From: JANELJ01 sp024511395
Lineage (GTDB): Bacteria > Pseudomonadota > Gammaproteobacteria > GRL18
Reading direction: 5' to 3'
Length of the DNA stretch: 64,000 nt
NCBI GenBank assembly: GCA_963681975.1
Contig: OY820613.1
Coordinates: 3,410,001-3,474,000 of the forward strand
A program made the position numbers and the translations under genes. Below the pieces are notes generated by a model that saw nothing but the letters and a program-made list of their open reading frames with translations, was not told where the DNA came from and did not search any database. Positions 1 through 8,508 of this stretch are shown here, one piece after another. How positions within the stretch are numbered: the first letter of the stretch is position 1; each line of letters opens with the position of its first letter.

Positions 1-942
1 TACTGAAATAGAGGTAGGCTGAGAAACTCCAATAGCATAGGATACATGAATTTCACAGCGATCCGCCAGACCGGCGGCAACAATGTTTTTGGCTACATAG
101 CGTCCAGCATAAGCCGCACTACGGTCAACCTTGGAAGGATCCTTGCCGGAGAAGGCGCCGCCGCCATGACGAGCCATACCGCCGTAGGTATCCACAATAA
201 TTTTACGGCCGGTCAGACCGCAGTCGCCCACAGGACCGCCGATAACAAAACGACCGGTTGGGTTTATATGATATTTGGTGTCTTTATCCAGCCATTTTTC
301 CGGTAGTACAGGTTTAATAATTTCATCCATAACCGCTTCGCGCAGAGTATTAGTACTGATATCATCAGAATGCTGGGTGGACAGCACCACAGCATCAATC
401 CCTACCGGCTGGCCATTTTCATAACGGAAAGTAACCTGGCTCTTGGCATCGGGTCGCAGCCAGTCCAGCAGGCTGCTTTTTCTGACATGGGCCTGACGTT
501 TAACTAGCTGATGTGCATAAGTAATCGGTGCCGGCATTAAAACCTCAGTTTCATTACTGGCATAGCCGAACATAAGCCCTTGGTCACCGGCACCCTGCTC
601 GTGATCGTCTGATTCATCCAAACCCATGGCAATATCAGCAGACTGCTTGTCAATAGAAGTCAGTACAGCGCAGGATTTATAGTCAAAACCCATATCGGAA
701 TGGTTATAACCGATTTCCTTAATGGTCTCACGGACAATGGACTGCATGTCCACATAGGAAGAGGTGGTAATCTCACCGGAAAGGATCACCATACCGGTAT
801 TAATCATGGTTTCACAGGCAACACGGGCCTTAGCATCTTTGCTTAAGATGGCATCCAGTACGGCATCTGAAATTTGATCGGCGACTTTATCGGGATGGCC
901 TTCAGAAACAGACTCAGAGGTAAACAGGTGGCTATTGGCCAT
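1..942 (-). CDS. metK: S-adenosylmethionine synthetase (partial, C-terminus outside window)
   Basis: The enzyme makes S-adenosylmethionine from methionine and ATP in the cytosol, usually as a tetramer. The N-terminal 314 codons are present, starting MANSHLFTSESVSEGHPDK, and the frame is open to the window edge. The family is about 380-400 residues, so roughly the last 70-80 are missing. Visible signatures are the ATP-binding GHPDK near residue 15 and the GAGDQGLMFGYA loop near residue 113-124. It is divergent from tkt, as in Pseudomonas-type genomes, but an IS4-type element now lies in between. No SAM riboswitch-like leader is evident upstream. Identification is secure. Confidence 0.97.
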   Translation of the reverse strand, partial: MANSHLFTSESVSEGHPDKVADQISDAVLDAILSKDAKARVACETMINTGMVILSGEITTSSYVDMQSIVRETIKEIGYNHSDMGFDYKSCAVLTSIDKQSADIAMGLDESDDHEQGAGDQGLMFGYASNETEVLMPAPITYAHQLVKRQAHVRKSSLLDWLRPDAKSQVTFRYENGQPVGIDAVVLSTQHSDDISTNTLREAVMDEIIKPVLPEKWLDKDTKYHINPTGRFVIGGPVGDCGLTGRKIIVDTYGGMARHGGGAFSGKDPSKVDRSAAYAGRYVAKNIVAAGLADRCEIHVSYAIGVSQPTSISV

Positions 943-1062
943 AATTGGGATTTCCTTTAACAAATAACCTTAGTTTTGGCATCTTTACCTGGTACTTTTT
1001 CTGTACTTTCTCAGTGCTGTGTAAAGATAGAATAAGGCATTCTATAATAAATGATTTCCTAA

Positions 1063-2647
1063 CTAAAGTTTAGAGCGACAGCTCACCCTTGAGAGTCCTG
1101 TTTCGCTCATACGTTCTTTAACAATTTGTTTGTAACCAGCTGTTTTGAAATTGTTTTTATAACAAATCTTCAAATCGCCTTAAAATATCCGTATCCGGTG
1201 GCTGGAATTTTTGGGACTTACCATCCCACCAGTCCCTGACCCTAACCTGCGAAAAATACCTTATCAGTCCCATTCGTATTCTTCCGGCAGTAATGGGTGT
1301 ATTCTTTCGCCAGGGCGTATTATCAATTAAGCGCAATACCGGGTCCGGACATTTAATAGCCCGCAATTGAGGTATAATATACCCCGGAGCAATAATGTGT
1401 ACCCATCGATGTAACACCTTCCGGGTTTTCTGCCATGTCTGTTTCATGCCCCAGTCATTTTTTAACTGATTGAACAAGGGCTCAATCGACCAGCGCTTTT
1501 CATAAGCGACAATAATATCCAGACCACTTAACTGCATATCTGTTGACAGTAATAAACGTGGTCTTTTTTTCCCTTTAGAGTCCTCAAACTCACACCAGAC
1601 AAAGCATACCGACTGGCCATTCAGAAAGCGGGCTTTAGCCACCGCTGTTCGGTAATTAACCTGCTGTTCACGTCCATACAGGTGTACGGTTTCCTTATTT
1701 AAAGGCAGCCGTTTAATTTCTTCTTTTGTATAACGTGTCCCATATTTTCCGGGTTGTCCCCGGCCTTTACCTTGCCAGGGTCGTTTATATAATACGGTAT
1801 CGATTCGTACCTGACCTATAACCGTCATATTATAAGCCTGTACCGGTTCAATAAAAGAACGGCGCATATACCAACTGTCCACCAATACAGTAACCGCTTT
1901 ATCTTTTAGCGGTTCCAGCAATGCCCGGATAAGACTTCGGGCAATCACCAGTTTACCACTGTTACCGGCCTGTGGTGTTAAACGTAATAACAATGGCAGA
2001 GCCGTATTACAGCCAGAACGCTTAACAATCGCAGCCAGTGCTACCCGGCATTGCCCTCTGATATACCGGGACAGATTGGTTTTATTACCATGCTGATGGT
2101 GTATCTGACTCATGGGTGCCTTTTTGGAATGACGCAGCATGATAGAGTCATCTATGGCCAGATAAACCGGATTATCCCCAAACAGCTTTAGAAACAGGGC
2201 CGTCCACTGTCTCATCAGTTTAAGATAAGACCACTGAGCGGTTTCAAGCCATTTATAATAACCGGGCCATTGCCTGGCCATGTCCACTATCCAGATAGCA
2301 CTGGTTACAAACCCTGATTGAGTTAATAAACTGCCCATTAGTAACTCAATAAAGGTTTTTGCGCTCCTAAGGGGTAGCGCTCGGGTTAAAAATGTTATGT
2401 AATAAAACAGTTCACCGGGGATATTGCTGTATCCTTTGGTGTGCATTGCGACCTCCAGAAGTTTGTTTTTTCTTACTGAAGGCCGCTTCTTAAAAGATAG
2501 CTCTTTTAAGAAGAAGCAGCAATGTTGCCGAATTTTTGTCAACTGTTTTTTACATTTTTTTCCTGTTACGGACTATCGGTTAACTGAGGTAATCAATAAA
2601 TTTTAAATGATTCTCCTTTTTGGGGGAGCTGAAACTCTAAACTTTAG
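1063..2647 (-). mobile_element. Complete IS4-family insertion sequence, copy 1
   Basis: A 1585-bp element bounded by 26-bp imperfect inverted repeats at 1063-1088 (starts ctaaagtttagagcgacag) and 2622-2647. The flanks tttcctaa (1055-1062) and tctcctaa (2648-2655) match at 7 of 8 bases and may be an eroded target duplication. It holds one transposase gene. Two further copies occur, at 30081-30677 (truncated) and 50475-51548 (internally deleted, perfect 11-bp duplication). It sits between metK and the thioredoxin-like gene and may have displaced the metK promoter region. Confidence 0.93.
1157..2446 (-). CDS. IS4-family DDE transposase (full length)
   Basis: Cut-and-paste transposase of the surrounding element, about 429 residues. 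The start at 2446 (MHTKGYSNIPGEL) is chosen over an upstream ATG at 2542 because a strong GGAGG ribosome-binding site precedes it. The catalytic core is readable: first Asp in AIDDS, second Asp in VDSWYM, and the Glu inside YEKRWSIEPLFNQLK, which matches the Y-(2)-R-(3)-E-(6)-K signature that defines the IS4 family. No stop or frameshift interrupts it, so this is the best candidate for an active source of the family here. Activity itself is inferred. Confidence 0.92.
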   Translation of the reverse strand: MHTKGYSNIPGELFYYITFLTRALPLRSAKTFIELLMGSLLTQSGFVTSAIWIVDMARQWPGYYKWLETAQWSYLKLMRQWTALFLKLFGDNPVYLAIDDSIMLRHSKKAPMSQIHHQHGNKTNLSRYIRGQCRVALAAIVKRSGCNTALPLLLRLTPQAGNSGKLVIARSLIRALLEPLKDKAVTVLVDSWYMRRSFIEPVQAYNMTVIGQVRIDTVLYKRPWQGKGRGQPGKYGTRYTKEEIKRLPLNKETVHLYGREQQVNYRTAVAKARFLNGQSVCFVWCEFEDSKGKKRPRLLLSTDMQLSGLDIIVAYEKRWSIEPLFNQLKNDWGMKQTWQKTRKVLHRWVHIIAPGYIIPQLRAIKCPDPVLRLIDNTPWRKNTPITAGRIRMGLIRYFSQVRVRDWWDGKSQKFQPPDTDILRRFEDLL

Positions 2648-2809
2648 TCTCCTAAGTGTAAGGCTTATTTTATAAACTTTAAATAAATTTAATAAAATAG
2701 TAGGATAAATTGAATATATTTCATAGTTTTTAGCAATCACCTTAAATTAAACCTACTTTAATCAGTTAAAAATTCATTATTATCATTTATTTAAATCCAA
2801 GGAGCTCAA

Positions 2810-3364
2810 ATGGTTAGTCTGGAAACCCCGGTATGTGAATTCGGTAAAGATGCAATTGATTTTGCCCTGCCTGATGTGGATGGAAAAATATGGACCCTGC
2901 AGGATTGTGCCGGTGAAAAAGGCCTGCTGGTGATGTTTATCTGTAACCACTGCCCCTATGTTAAGGCAATTCGTGAACGCCTGGTGCGTGATACCCGGGA
3001 ATTAAAGACTTTAGGTATTAATAGCGTTGCTATTATGTCTAATGATCCTGCGCAATACGAAGAAGATTCACCCGAAAATATGAAAAAAGTGGCGCAGCAA
3101 TACGACTTCCCCTTTTCTTATTTACTGGATGCCACTCAGGCTGTTGCCAAACAGTTTGGAGCCGTCTGTACACCAGACTTTTTTGGTTATAACAAAGATC
3201 TGAAATTACAGTATCGCGGACGTCTGGATGCATCCCGTAAAGAGACAGCACTGGAAGATGTAAAACGGGATTTATTCGATGCCATGAAACAGGTGGCTCA
3301 GACTGGTCATGGTCCTAAGGAACAGATCCCCAGTATGGGCTGTTCAATCAAGTGGATTGATTGA
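2810..3364 (+). CDS. Thioredoxin-fold peroxiredoxin-like protein (AhpC/TSA, PRX_like1 type)
   Basis: A 184-residue protein with the AhpC/TSA-type thioredoxin fold. The start follows an AGGAG site. A CxxC pair lies in ICNHCPYVK (Cys45, Cys48) at the end of the first beta strand, where thioredoxin-fold redox centres sit. A further Cys is in AVCTPDFF, and a conserved GRLDASRK stretch lies further on. No signal peptide is visible, so it is probably cytosolic. The family is thought to act as a thiol peroxidase or disulfide reductase, but substrates are not well defined. The gene stands alone between the IS4 element and a palindromic intergenic stretch, and appears intact. Confidence 0.85.
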   Translation: MVSLETPVCEFGKDAIDFALPDVDGKIWTLQDCAGEKGLLVMFICNHCPYVKAIRERLVRDTRELKTLGINSVAIMSNDPAQYEEDSPENMKKVAQQYDFPFSYLLDATQAVAKQFGAVCTPDFFGYNKDLKLQYRGRLDASRKETALEDVKRDLFDAMKQVAQTGHGPKEQIPSMGCSIKWID

Positions 3365-3808
3365 TATTTATCAAGCTGAGATAAACTTATATCAAGTATA
3401 AAAAAACTCATCAGCATGCCAAACTGAGAATTGCTTTGTTTGTAACTGGTTGAAAGATAATGGGTATTGTATGTGCAACTATAGCCTTTTCTAATGGTTG
3501 GTATAAGTTATTGCTTATGCCAACCATTAAAAAATATAGTTGTACTTTATACCTGATTTCTATTATATTTCGATAATCAATTTTTTAGCGTAAAGTTTAT
3601 CTTGGTGAAAACATCCCTGAAATATGGATAAAAGATAGCCAAAAATAACCAAAAAAGTTGCTGTCTCATTAAAGATGAGAGACAATGAAGAACTTTACAA
3701 AATTTTAATTTAAACGTAATTGTCCGGTATCGGCTTTTCAGAATACTGATAAAGCGGATATTCGAAGCTGTTACAAAATAGAAATTCCTTAATTTCCAGG
3801 AGAAACAT
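3365..3808. other. AT-rich intergenic region upstream of tkt
   Basis: 444 bp with no credible gene. It contains a two-tier palindrome at 3473-3545 (listed separately) and, nearer tkt, the transketolase leader with an AGGAG site just before 3809. I see no consensus promoter good enough to assign, although transcription of tkt must start here or upstream. Confidence 0.6.
3473..3545. repeat. Two-tier palindrome (possible small palindromic element)
   Basis: The inner stem pairs taatggttggtataag (3492-3507) with cttatgccaaccatta (3514-3529), with one non-pairing base and a six-base loop. An outer stem pairs caactata (3476-3483) with tatagttg (3535-3542). It lacks a T-tract on either strand, so it is not a standard terminator. 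It could be a palindromic repeat unit, a protein-binding site or a folded leader RNA. Confidence 0.6.
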
Positions 3809-5800
3809 ATGCCAGAACGTAAGGTACTAGCCAATGCTATTCGTGCATTAAGTATGGATGCAGTGCAAAAAGCAAACTCAGGGCACCCCGGTGCACCTAT
3901 GGGTATGGCTGATATCGCAGAAGTGTTGTGGAATGACTTTATGGCGCACAATCCAGCCAACCCAAAGTGGGTGGATCGTGACCGTTTCATTCTGTCCAAT
4001 GGCCATGGCTCAATGCTTATCTATTCATTATTACACCTGACTGGTTATGATCTCTCTATCGATGATCTGAAACAGTTCCGTCAGCTGCATTCCAAGACTC
4101 CGGGACATCCTGAATACGGTTATGCACCAGGCGTAGAAACTACCACCGGTCCTCTGGGTCAGGGTATTACCAATGGCGTTGGTATGGCCATGGCAGAAAA
4201 AACTCTGGCTGCCCAGTTCAACCGTGACGGCCACGATATTGTTGACCATTACACTTATGTGTTTATGGGTGACGGCTGTATGATGGAAGGTATTTCCCAT
4301 GAAGCCTGTTCTCTGGCTGGTACCTGGGGCCTAGGCAAGCTGATAGCTTACTGGGATGATAACGGCATCTCTATTGACGGTCATGTTGAAGGCTGGTTTA
4401 CTGATGATACGCCTAAGCGTTTTGAGTCTTATGGCTGGCACGTTATCCGTGATGTGGATGGTCATGATCCAGAAGCTATCCGTAATGCCACTTTAGAAGC
4501 CCGTTCGGTTACTGATCGTCCTACCTTAATCTGTACCAAAACCGTTATCGGTATGGGTTCACCCAACCTGTGTGGTACCCATGACTGTCATGGTGCACCT
4601 CTGGGTGAAGATGAAATTAAAATGACCCGTGAAAACATTGGCTGGGAATATGAGCCATTCGTTATTCCTGATGATGTTTATAGTGGCTGGGATGCCCGCA
4701 GCAAAGGTGCCGAGGCAGAAAATGCCTGGAATGAAAAATTTGCAGCGTATCAGGCTGCCTATCCCGAACTGGCGGCTGAATTTACCCGTCGTATGAACGG
4801 TGAACTGCCAGGCAACTGGACTGAAGTAGCCAATGCCTTTGTTAAGCAAAGTGTTGAAAATACTGCAACGATTCCTTCCCGTAAGGCTTCTCAGTTAGCG
4901 ATTGAAGGTTATGCCAAGGCCTTACCTGAATTTTTAGGTGGTTCTGCTGACCTGTCACCATCCAACCTGACAACCTGGTCTGGTTCGGTTTCCATTATGG
5001 ATGATCCGGCCGGTAACTATATCAGCTATGGTGTGCGTGAATTCGGTATGTCAGCCATTATGAATGGTGTGACCCTGCACGGCGGTTTCCTGCCTTATGG
5101 CGCAACCTTCCTGATGTTCTCGGAATATGCCCGTAATGCTCTGCGTATGGCAGCCTTAATGAAGCTGCGTACCCTGTTCGTTTATACTCACGATTCCATT
5201 GGTCTGGGTGAAGACGGTCCGACTCACCAGCCAATTGAGCAGATAGCCACTCTGCGTATGATTCCAAACATGTCTGTCTGGCGTCCGGCCGATGCTGTTG
5301 AATCAGCAGTAGCATGGCGTTGTGCCATTGAAAAATCCGATGGCCCAAGCTGTCTGATTTTCTCTCGTCAGAACCTGGATCACCAGGAACGCTCTGATGA
5401 AGCTCTGGCTAATATCTCCAAAGGTGGTTATATACTATCTGATTGTGATGGTACTCCGGATGTGGTTCTGATTGCTACTGGTTCTGAAGTGGGTATTACC
5501 ATGGACGCTTCCAAAGAATTAACCGGCAAGGGCAAAAATGTACGTGTGGTTTCCATGCCATGTACTAATGTCTTTGATGCGCAAAGCGATGACTATAAAG
5601 AGTCTGTACTGCCTGCAGCTGTTTCCGCTCGGGTTGCCGTTGAAGCCGGTGTTACCTATGCCTGGGGCGAATATGTCGGTCTTAAGGGCAAGGTTATCGG
5701 TATTAACAGCTTCGGTGAATCTGCTCCTGCAGGTGAACTGTTCAAGGAATTCGGCTTTACTGTTGAGAACGTTGTCGCAACGGCTGAATCCATCATGTAA
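3809..5800 (+). CDS. tkt: Transketolase
   Basis: Thiamine-diphosphate enzyme that moves two-carbon units between sugar phosphates in the pentose phosphate pathway and, in autotrophs, the Calvin cycle. The 663-residue length is normal. Readable signatures are N-terminal SGHPGAPMGMADIAEVLW, the ThDP motif beginning GDGCMMEGISHEA near residue 155, the family segment HDSIGLGEDGPTHQPIEQ near residue 463, and a C-terminal GINSFGESAPAGELF. It is preceded by an AGGAG site. It opens the array tkt-gap-pgk-pyk-fba, all on one strand, suggesting coordinated carbon metabolism. In other organisms this arrangement carries cbb names. Confidence 0.97.
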   Translation: MPERKVLANAIRALSMDAVQKANSGHPGAPMGMADIAEVLWNDFMAHNPANPKWVDRDRFILSNGHGSMLIYSLLHLTGYDLSIDDLKQFRQLHSKTPGHPEYGYAPGVETTTGPLGQGITNGVGMAMAEKTLAAQFNRDGHDIVDHYTYVFMGDGCMMEGISHEACSLAGTWGLGKLIAYWDDNGISIDGHVEGWFTDDTPKRFESYGWHVIRDVDGHDPEAIRNATLEARSVTDRPTLICTKTVIGMGSPNLCGTHDCHGAPLGEDEIKMTRENIGWEYEPFVIPDDVYSGWDARSKGAEAENAWNEKFAAYQAAYPELAAEFTRRMNGELPGNWTEVANAFVKQSVENTATIPSRKASQLAIEGYAKALPEFLGGSADLSPSNLTTWSGSVSIMDDPAGNYISYGVREFGMSAIMNGVTLHGGFLPYGATFLMFSEYARNALRMAALMKLRTLFVYTHDSIGLGEDGPTHQPIEQIATLRMIPNMSVWRPADAVESAVAWRCAIEKSDGPSCLIFSRQNLDHQERSDEALANISKGGYILSDCDGTPDVVLIATGSEVGITMDASKELTGKGKNVRVVSMPCTNVFDAQSDDYKESVLPAAVSARVAVEAGVTYAWGEYVGLKGKVIGINSFGESAPAGELFKEFGFTVENVVATAESIM

Positions 5801-5808
5801 AACATCTA

Positions 5809-5852
5809 CGAGTCGGGCCGCTAAATAGTTTTACCATTCGCGGCCCGAATCG
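5809..5852. promoter_or_regulatory. Stable hairpin between tkt and gap
   Basis: tcgggccgc (5813-5821) pairs perfectly with gcggcccga (5840-5848), and the stem extends imperfectly to 5809 and 5852. No T-tract follows, so it may be an RNA processing or stabilising structure or a weak attenuator rather than a classical terminator. Confidence 0.6.
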
Positions 5853-5927
5853 CAATATTGCCAGCTCATGGCAAGTTTATACAAAATTTAAAGATTTAAA
5901 ATTAGTTAAATATTAGGAGAAATAATA

Positions 5928-6932
5928 ATGACGATTAAAGTCGGTATTAATGGTTTTGGCCGTATCGGTCGTATGGTTTTCCGTGCTGTTTACAACGAAT
6001 TCAATGATATTGAAATCGTTGGTATTAACGATTTACTGGATGCCGATTACCTAGCATACATGCTGAAATATGACTCAGTACACGGTCGTTTTGCTCATGA
6101 TGTTGCTTCCGAAGACGGTGCAATGATTGTTGACGGCAAGAAAATCCGTTTAACGGCTGAACGTGATCCAGCTGACCTGAAATGGGGTGATGTTGATGCG
6201 GATATCGTTATCGACTGTACTGGTTTCTTCCTGACTGAAGAAAGCTGTCAGAAGCATATTGATGCCGGCGCCAAAAAAGTGGTTCAGTCTGCACCTTCCA
6301 AAGACGGCACTCCCATGTTCGTATATGGTGTAAACCACACAGATTATGCAGGTCAGGCCATTGTTTCTGCGGCTTCCTGTACTACTAACTGCCTAGCTCC
6401 TGTAGCCAAGGTTCTGAATGACAAGTGGGGCATCAAGCGTGGTCTGATGACTACTGTTCACGCTGCTACTGCCACTCAGAAAACTGTTGACGGCCCATCC
6501 ATGAAAGACTGGCGCGGTGGTCGTGGTATCCTGGAAAACATTATTCCATCCTCCACAGGTGCTGCTAAAGCAGTTGGCGTTGTATTGCCAGAACTGAATG
6601 GCAAACTGACTGGTATGGCTTTCCGTGTACCTACTTCTGACGTATCGGTTGTTGACCTGACAGTTGAACTGGACAAAGATGCTTCCTATGACGACATTTG
6701 TGCTGCTATGAAAGAAGCTTCTGAAACAGGTGATATGAGCAAGACTCTGGGTTACACTGATGAAAAAGTCGTTTCTACAGACTTCCGCGGTGTTGGCTTC
6801 TCATCTATTTTTGATGCGGGCGCTGGTATTGCACTGGACGGCACTTTTGTTAAAGTCGTTTCCTGGTACGATAACGAGTATGGTTACACCTGTAACATGC
6901 TGCGTTTTGTTGAGCACGTTGCTGCCAACTAA
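5928..6932 (+). CDS. gap: Glyceraldehyde-3-phosphate dehydrogenase, type I
   Basis: Interconverts glyceraldehyde 3-phosphate and 1,3-bisphosphoglycerate, in either the glycolytic or gluconeogenic/Calvin direction. It has 334 residues, normal for the family. The NAD-binding GINGFGRIGRMVFRA starts at residue 7, and the catalytic Cys151 sits in SAASCTTNCLAP. The C-terminal SWYDNEYGY is also present. It lies between tkt and pgk, about 130 bp after tkt, with its own AGGAG site. A strong terminator follows, so pgk may have a separate promoter. Pseudomonas calls the gene at this place epd or gap; the sequence looks like true GAPDH. Confidence 0.95.
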   Translation: MTIKVGINGFGRIGRMVFRAVYNEFNDIEIVGINDLLDADYLAYMLKYDSVHGRFAHDVASEDGAMIVDGKKIRLTAERDPADLKWGDVDADIVIDCTGFFLTEESCQKHIDAGAKKVVQSAPSKDGTPMFVYGVNHTDYAGQAIVSAASCTTNCLAPVAKVLNDKWGIKRGLMTTVHAATATQKTVDGPSMKDWRGGRGILENIIPSSTGAAKAVGVVLPELNGKLTGMAFRVPTSDVSVVDLTVELDKDASYDDICAAMKEASETGDMSKTLGYTDEKVVSTDFRGVGFSSIFDAGAGIALDGTFVKVVSWYDNEYGYTCNMLRFVEHVAAN

Positions 6933-6950
6933 TTATCAATAAAGTCAGAC

Positions 6951-6997
6951 AAAGAGCATATCAGGTGAAAACCACCTGTTGTGCTCTTTGCTTTTTA
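6951..6997 (+). terminator. Rho-independent terminator after gap
   Basis: A long stem pairs aaagagca with tgctcttt (6951-6958 / 6982-6989). A second inner stem pairs caggtg with cacctg, and a T-rich tail gctttttat follows. It sits 18 bases after the gap stop. Confidence 0.88.
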
Positions 6998-7155
6998 TAA
7001 AAATACAAATTTCTGTATATTGTATTTATATAACATGTTTTTGTAACCTCAAAGTTATAACTAAAGTATAGTTGGCATTTAAATAGGTTTTAGGCATAAA
7101 ATACATTTAAATGGTAATTAACCGCTTTTAAACTCATTTGAAAAGAGGAATTCGC

Positions 7156-8334
7156 ATGTCAGTTATTAAAATGACCGATCTTGACCTGTCAGGCAAACGT
7201 GTACTTATCCGTCAGGATCTCAATGTACCGATTAAAGACGGTAAAGTCACTTCCGACAAGCGTATCCGTGCTTCTTTGCCAACCATAGAAAAGGCACTTG
7301 AAGGCGGAGCCAAAGTCATGATTATGTCTCACCTGGGTCGTCCGATAGAAGGTGAATACTCTGATGAATTTTCCATGGCGCCGGTAGCGGCTCACATGTC
7401 CGAACTGATGGGCAGAGAAGTGAAGCTGGTTAAGGATTATCTGGATGGCTTCGATATGGGTGATGCCGATGTGGTATTGCTGGAAAATGTCCGTTTTAAT
7501 GCCGGTGAAAAGAAAAATGATGAAGTTCTGGCTAAAAAATACGCGGCATTATGTGATGTATTTGTAATGGACGCCTTTGGTACCGCTCACCGCGCACAGG
7601 GTTCTACTTATGGCGTGGCACAATATGCGCCGGTTGCCTGTGCAGGTCCTCTACTGGCGGGAGAACTGGATGCCCTGGGTAAAGCCTTGGATAACCCGGC
7701 CCGACCAATGGTAGCCATTGTAGGTGGTTCTAAAGTTTCTACCAAGCTAACGGTTCTGGAATCACTGTCTAAGGTGGTTGACCAGCTGATTGTTGGCGGT
7801 GGTATTGCCAATACCTTTATTGCAGCCGAAGGTTACAATGTAGGTAAATCTCTATATGAAGAAGACCTGGTTGAAACGGCTAAAGGTCTGAAAGCTGCAG
7901 CCATAGAACGTGGTGGTGATATTCCTGTTCCAACTGATGTGGTTTGTGCAAAGGAATTTTCTGAAACAGCAGAAGCTGAACTGAAATCCGTTGAAGATGT
8001 AACGGATGATGATATGATTTTTGATATTGGTCCTGACAGTGCTCAGGCTCTGGCTGAAGTACTCAAAAGTGCCGGCACCATTGTCTGGAACGGCCCTGTA
8101 GGTGTCTTTGAATTTGACCAGTTTGGTGAAGGCACTAAGGCTATTTCTCTGGCCATTGCAGAATCCCCCGCATTTTCAATTGCCGGCGGTGGTGACACTC
8201 TGGCAGCTGTTGATAAATATAATATTGCTGATAAAGTATCCTATATTTCCACGGGCGGCGGTGCGTTTCTGGAATTCCTGGAAGGCAAAAAACTGCCTGC
8301 CGTTGCTATTCTGGAAGAACGTGCCAAAGGTTAA
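7156..8334 (+). CDS. pgk: Phosphoglycerate kinase
   Basis: Transfers phosphate between 1,3-bisphosphoglycerate and ADP in central carbon metabolism. The start at 7156 (MSVIKMTDLDLSGKRVLIR) is preferred to an upstream ATG at 7138, because AAAGAGGA lies at the right distance before 7156 and the family begins here. The product is 392 residues, normal length. Typical features are RQDLNVP near residue 20, the SHLGRP loop near residue 59, and the C-terminal GGGDTLAAVDKY and STGGGAFLEFLEGK nucleotide-binding loops. It lies between gap and pyk. Confidence 0.97.
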   Translation: MSVIKMTDLDLSGKRVLIRQDLNVPIKDGKVTSDKRIRASLPTIEKALEGGAKVMIMSHLGRPIEGEYSDEFSMAPVAAHMSELMGREVKLVKDYLDGFDMGDADVVLLENVRFNAGEKKNDEVLAKKYAALCDVFVMDAFGTAHRAQGSTYGVAQYAPVACAGPLLAGELDALGKALDNPARPMVAIVGGSKVSTKLTVLESLSKVVDQLIVGGGIANTFIAAEGYNVGKSLYEEDLVETAKGLKAAAIERGGDIPVPTDVVCAKEFSETAEAELKSVEDVTDDDMIFDIGPDSAQALAEVLKSAGTIVWNGPVGVFEFDQFGEGTKAISLAIAESPAFSIAGGGDTLAAVDKYNIADKVSYISTGGGAFLEFLEGKKLPAVAILEERAKG

Positions 8335-8394
8335 TTCTCTGTTGTTAAACAAGTATTAACTTCAAGCAGAAAATAGTAACAGCACCTTTACCCG

Positions 8395-8453
8395 GCGCCT
8401 CGTAATACCCTGTTCTGTACTTTGTGTACCCTGAAGGGTAAAAGTCGAGGCGC
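8395..8453. promoter_or_regulatory. Hairpin between pgk and pyk
   Basis: gcgcctcg (8395-8402) pairs with cgaggcgc (8446-8453). Inside it accct/agggt and gtac/gtac can also pair. No T-tract follows. It is probably an RNA structure affecting stability or expression of pyk; that function is inferred. Confidence 0.6.
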
Positions 8454-8508
8454 TGAGTTTACTGATAATGGTCAAAAATGGCCGTTATTTACCAAAGCGG
8501 AAGACTGA

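Noticed and set aside
46..306. 86-codon forward reading frame at the left edge
   Set aside because: It lies antisense to metK, whose protein motifs are clear, and has no homology-like pattern of its own.
943..1062. Possible SAM riboswitch upstream of metK
   Set aside because: The 120-bp leader is AT-rich and shows no recognisable SAM-I, SAM-II or related core before the IS boundary.
3577..3999. 140-codon reverse frame over the tkt start
   Set aside because: It overlaps the conserved N-terminus of tkt on the other strand and reads as a shadow frame.
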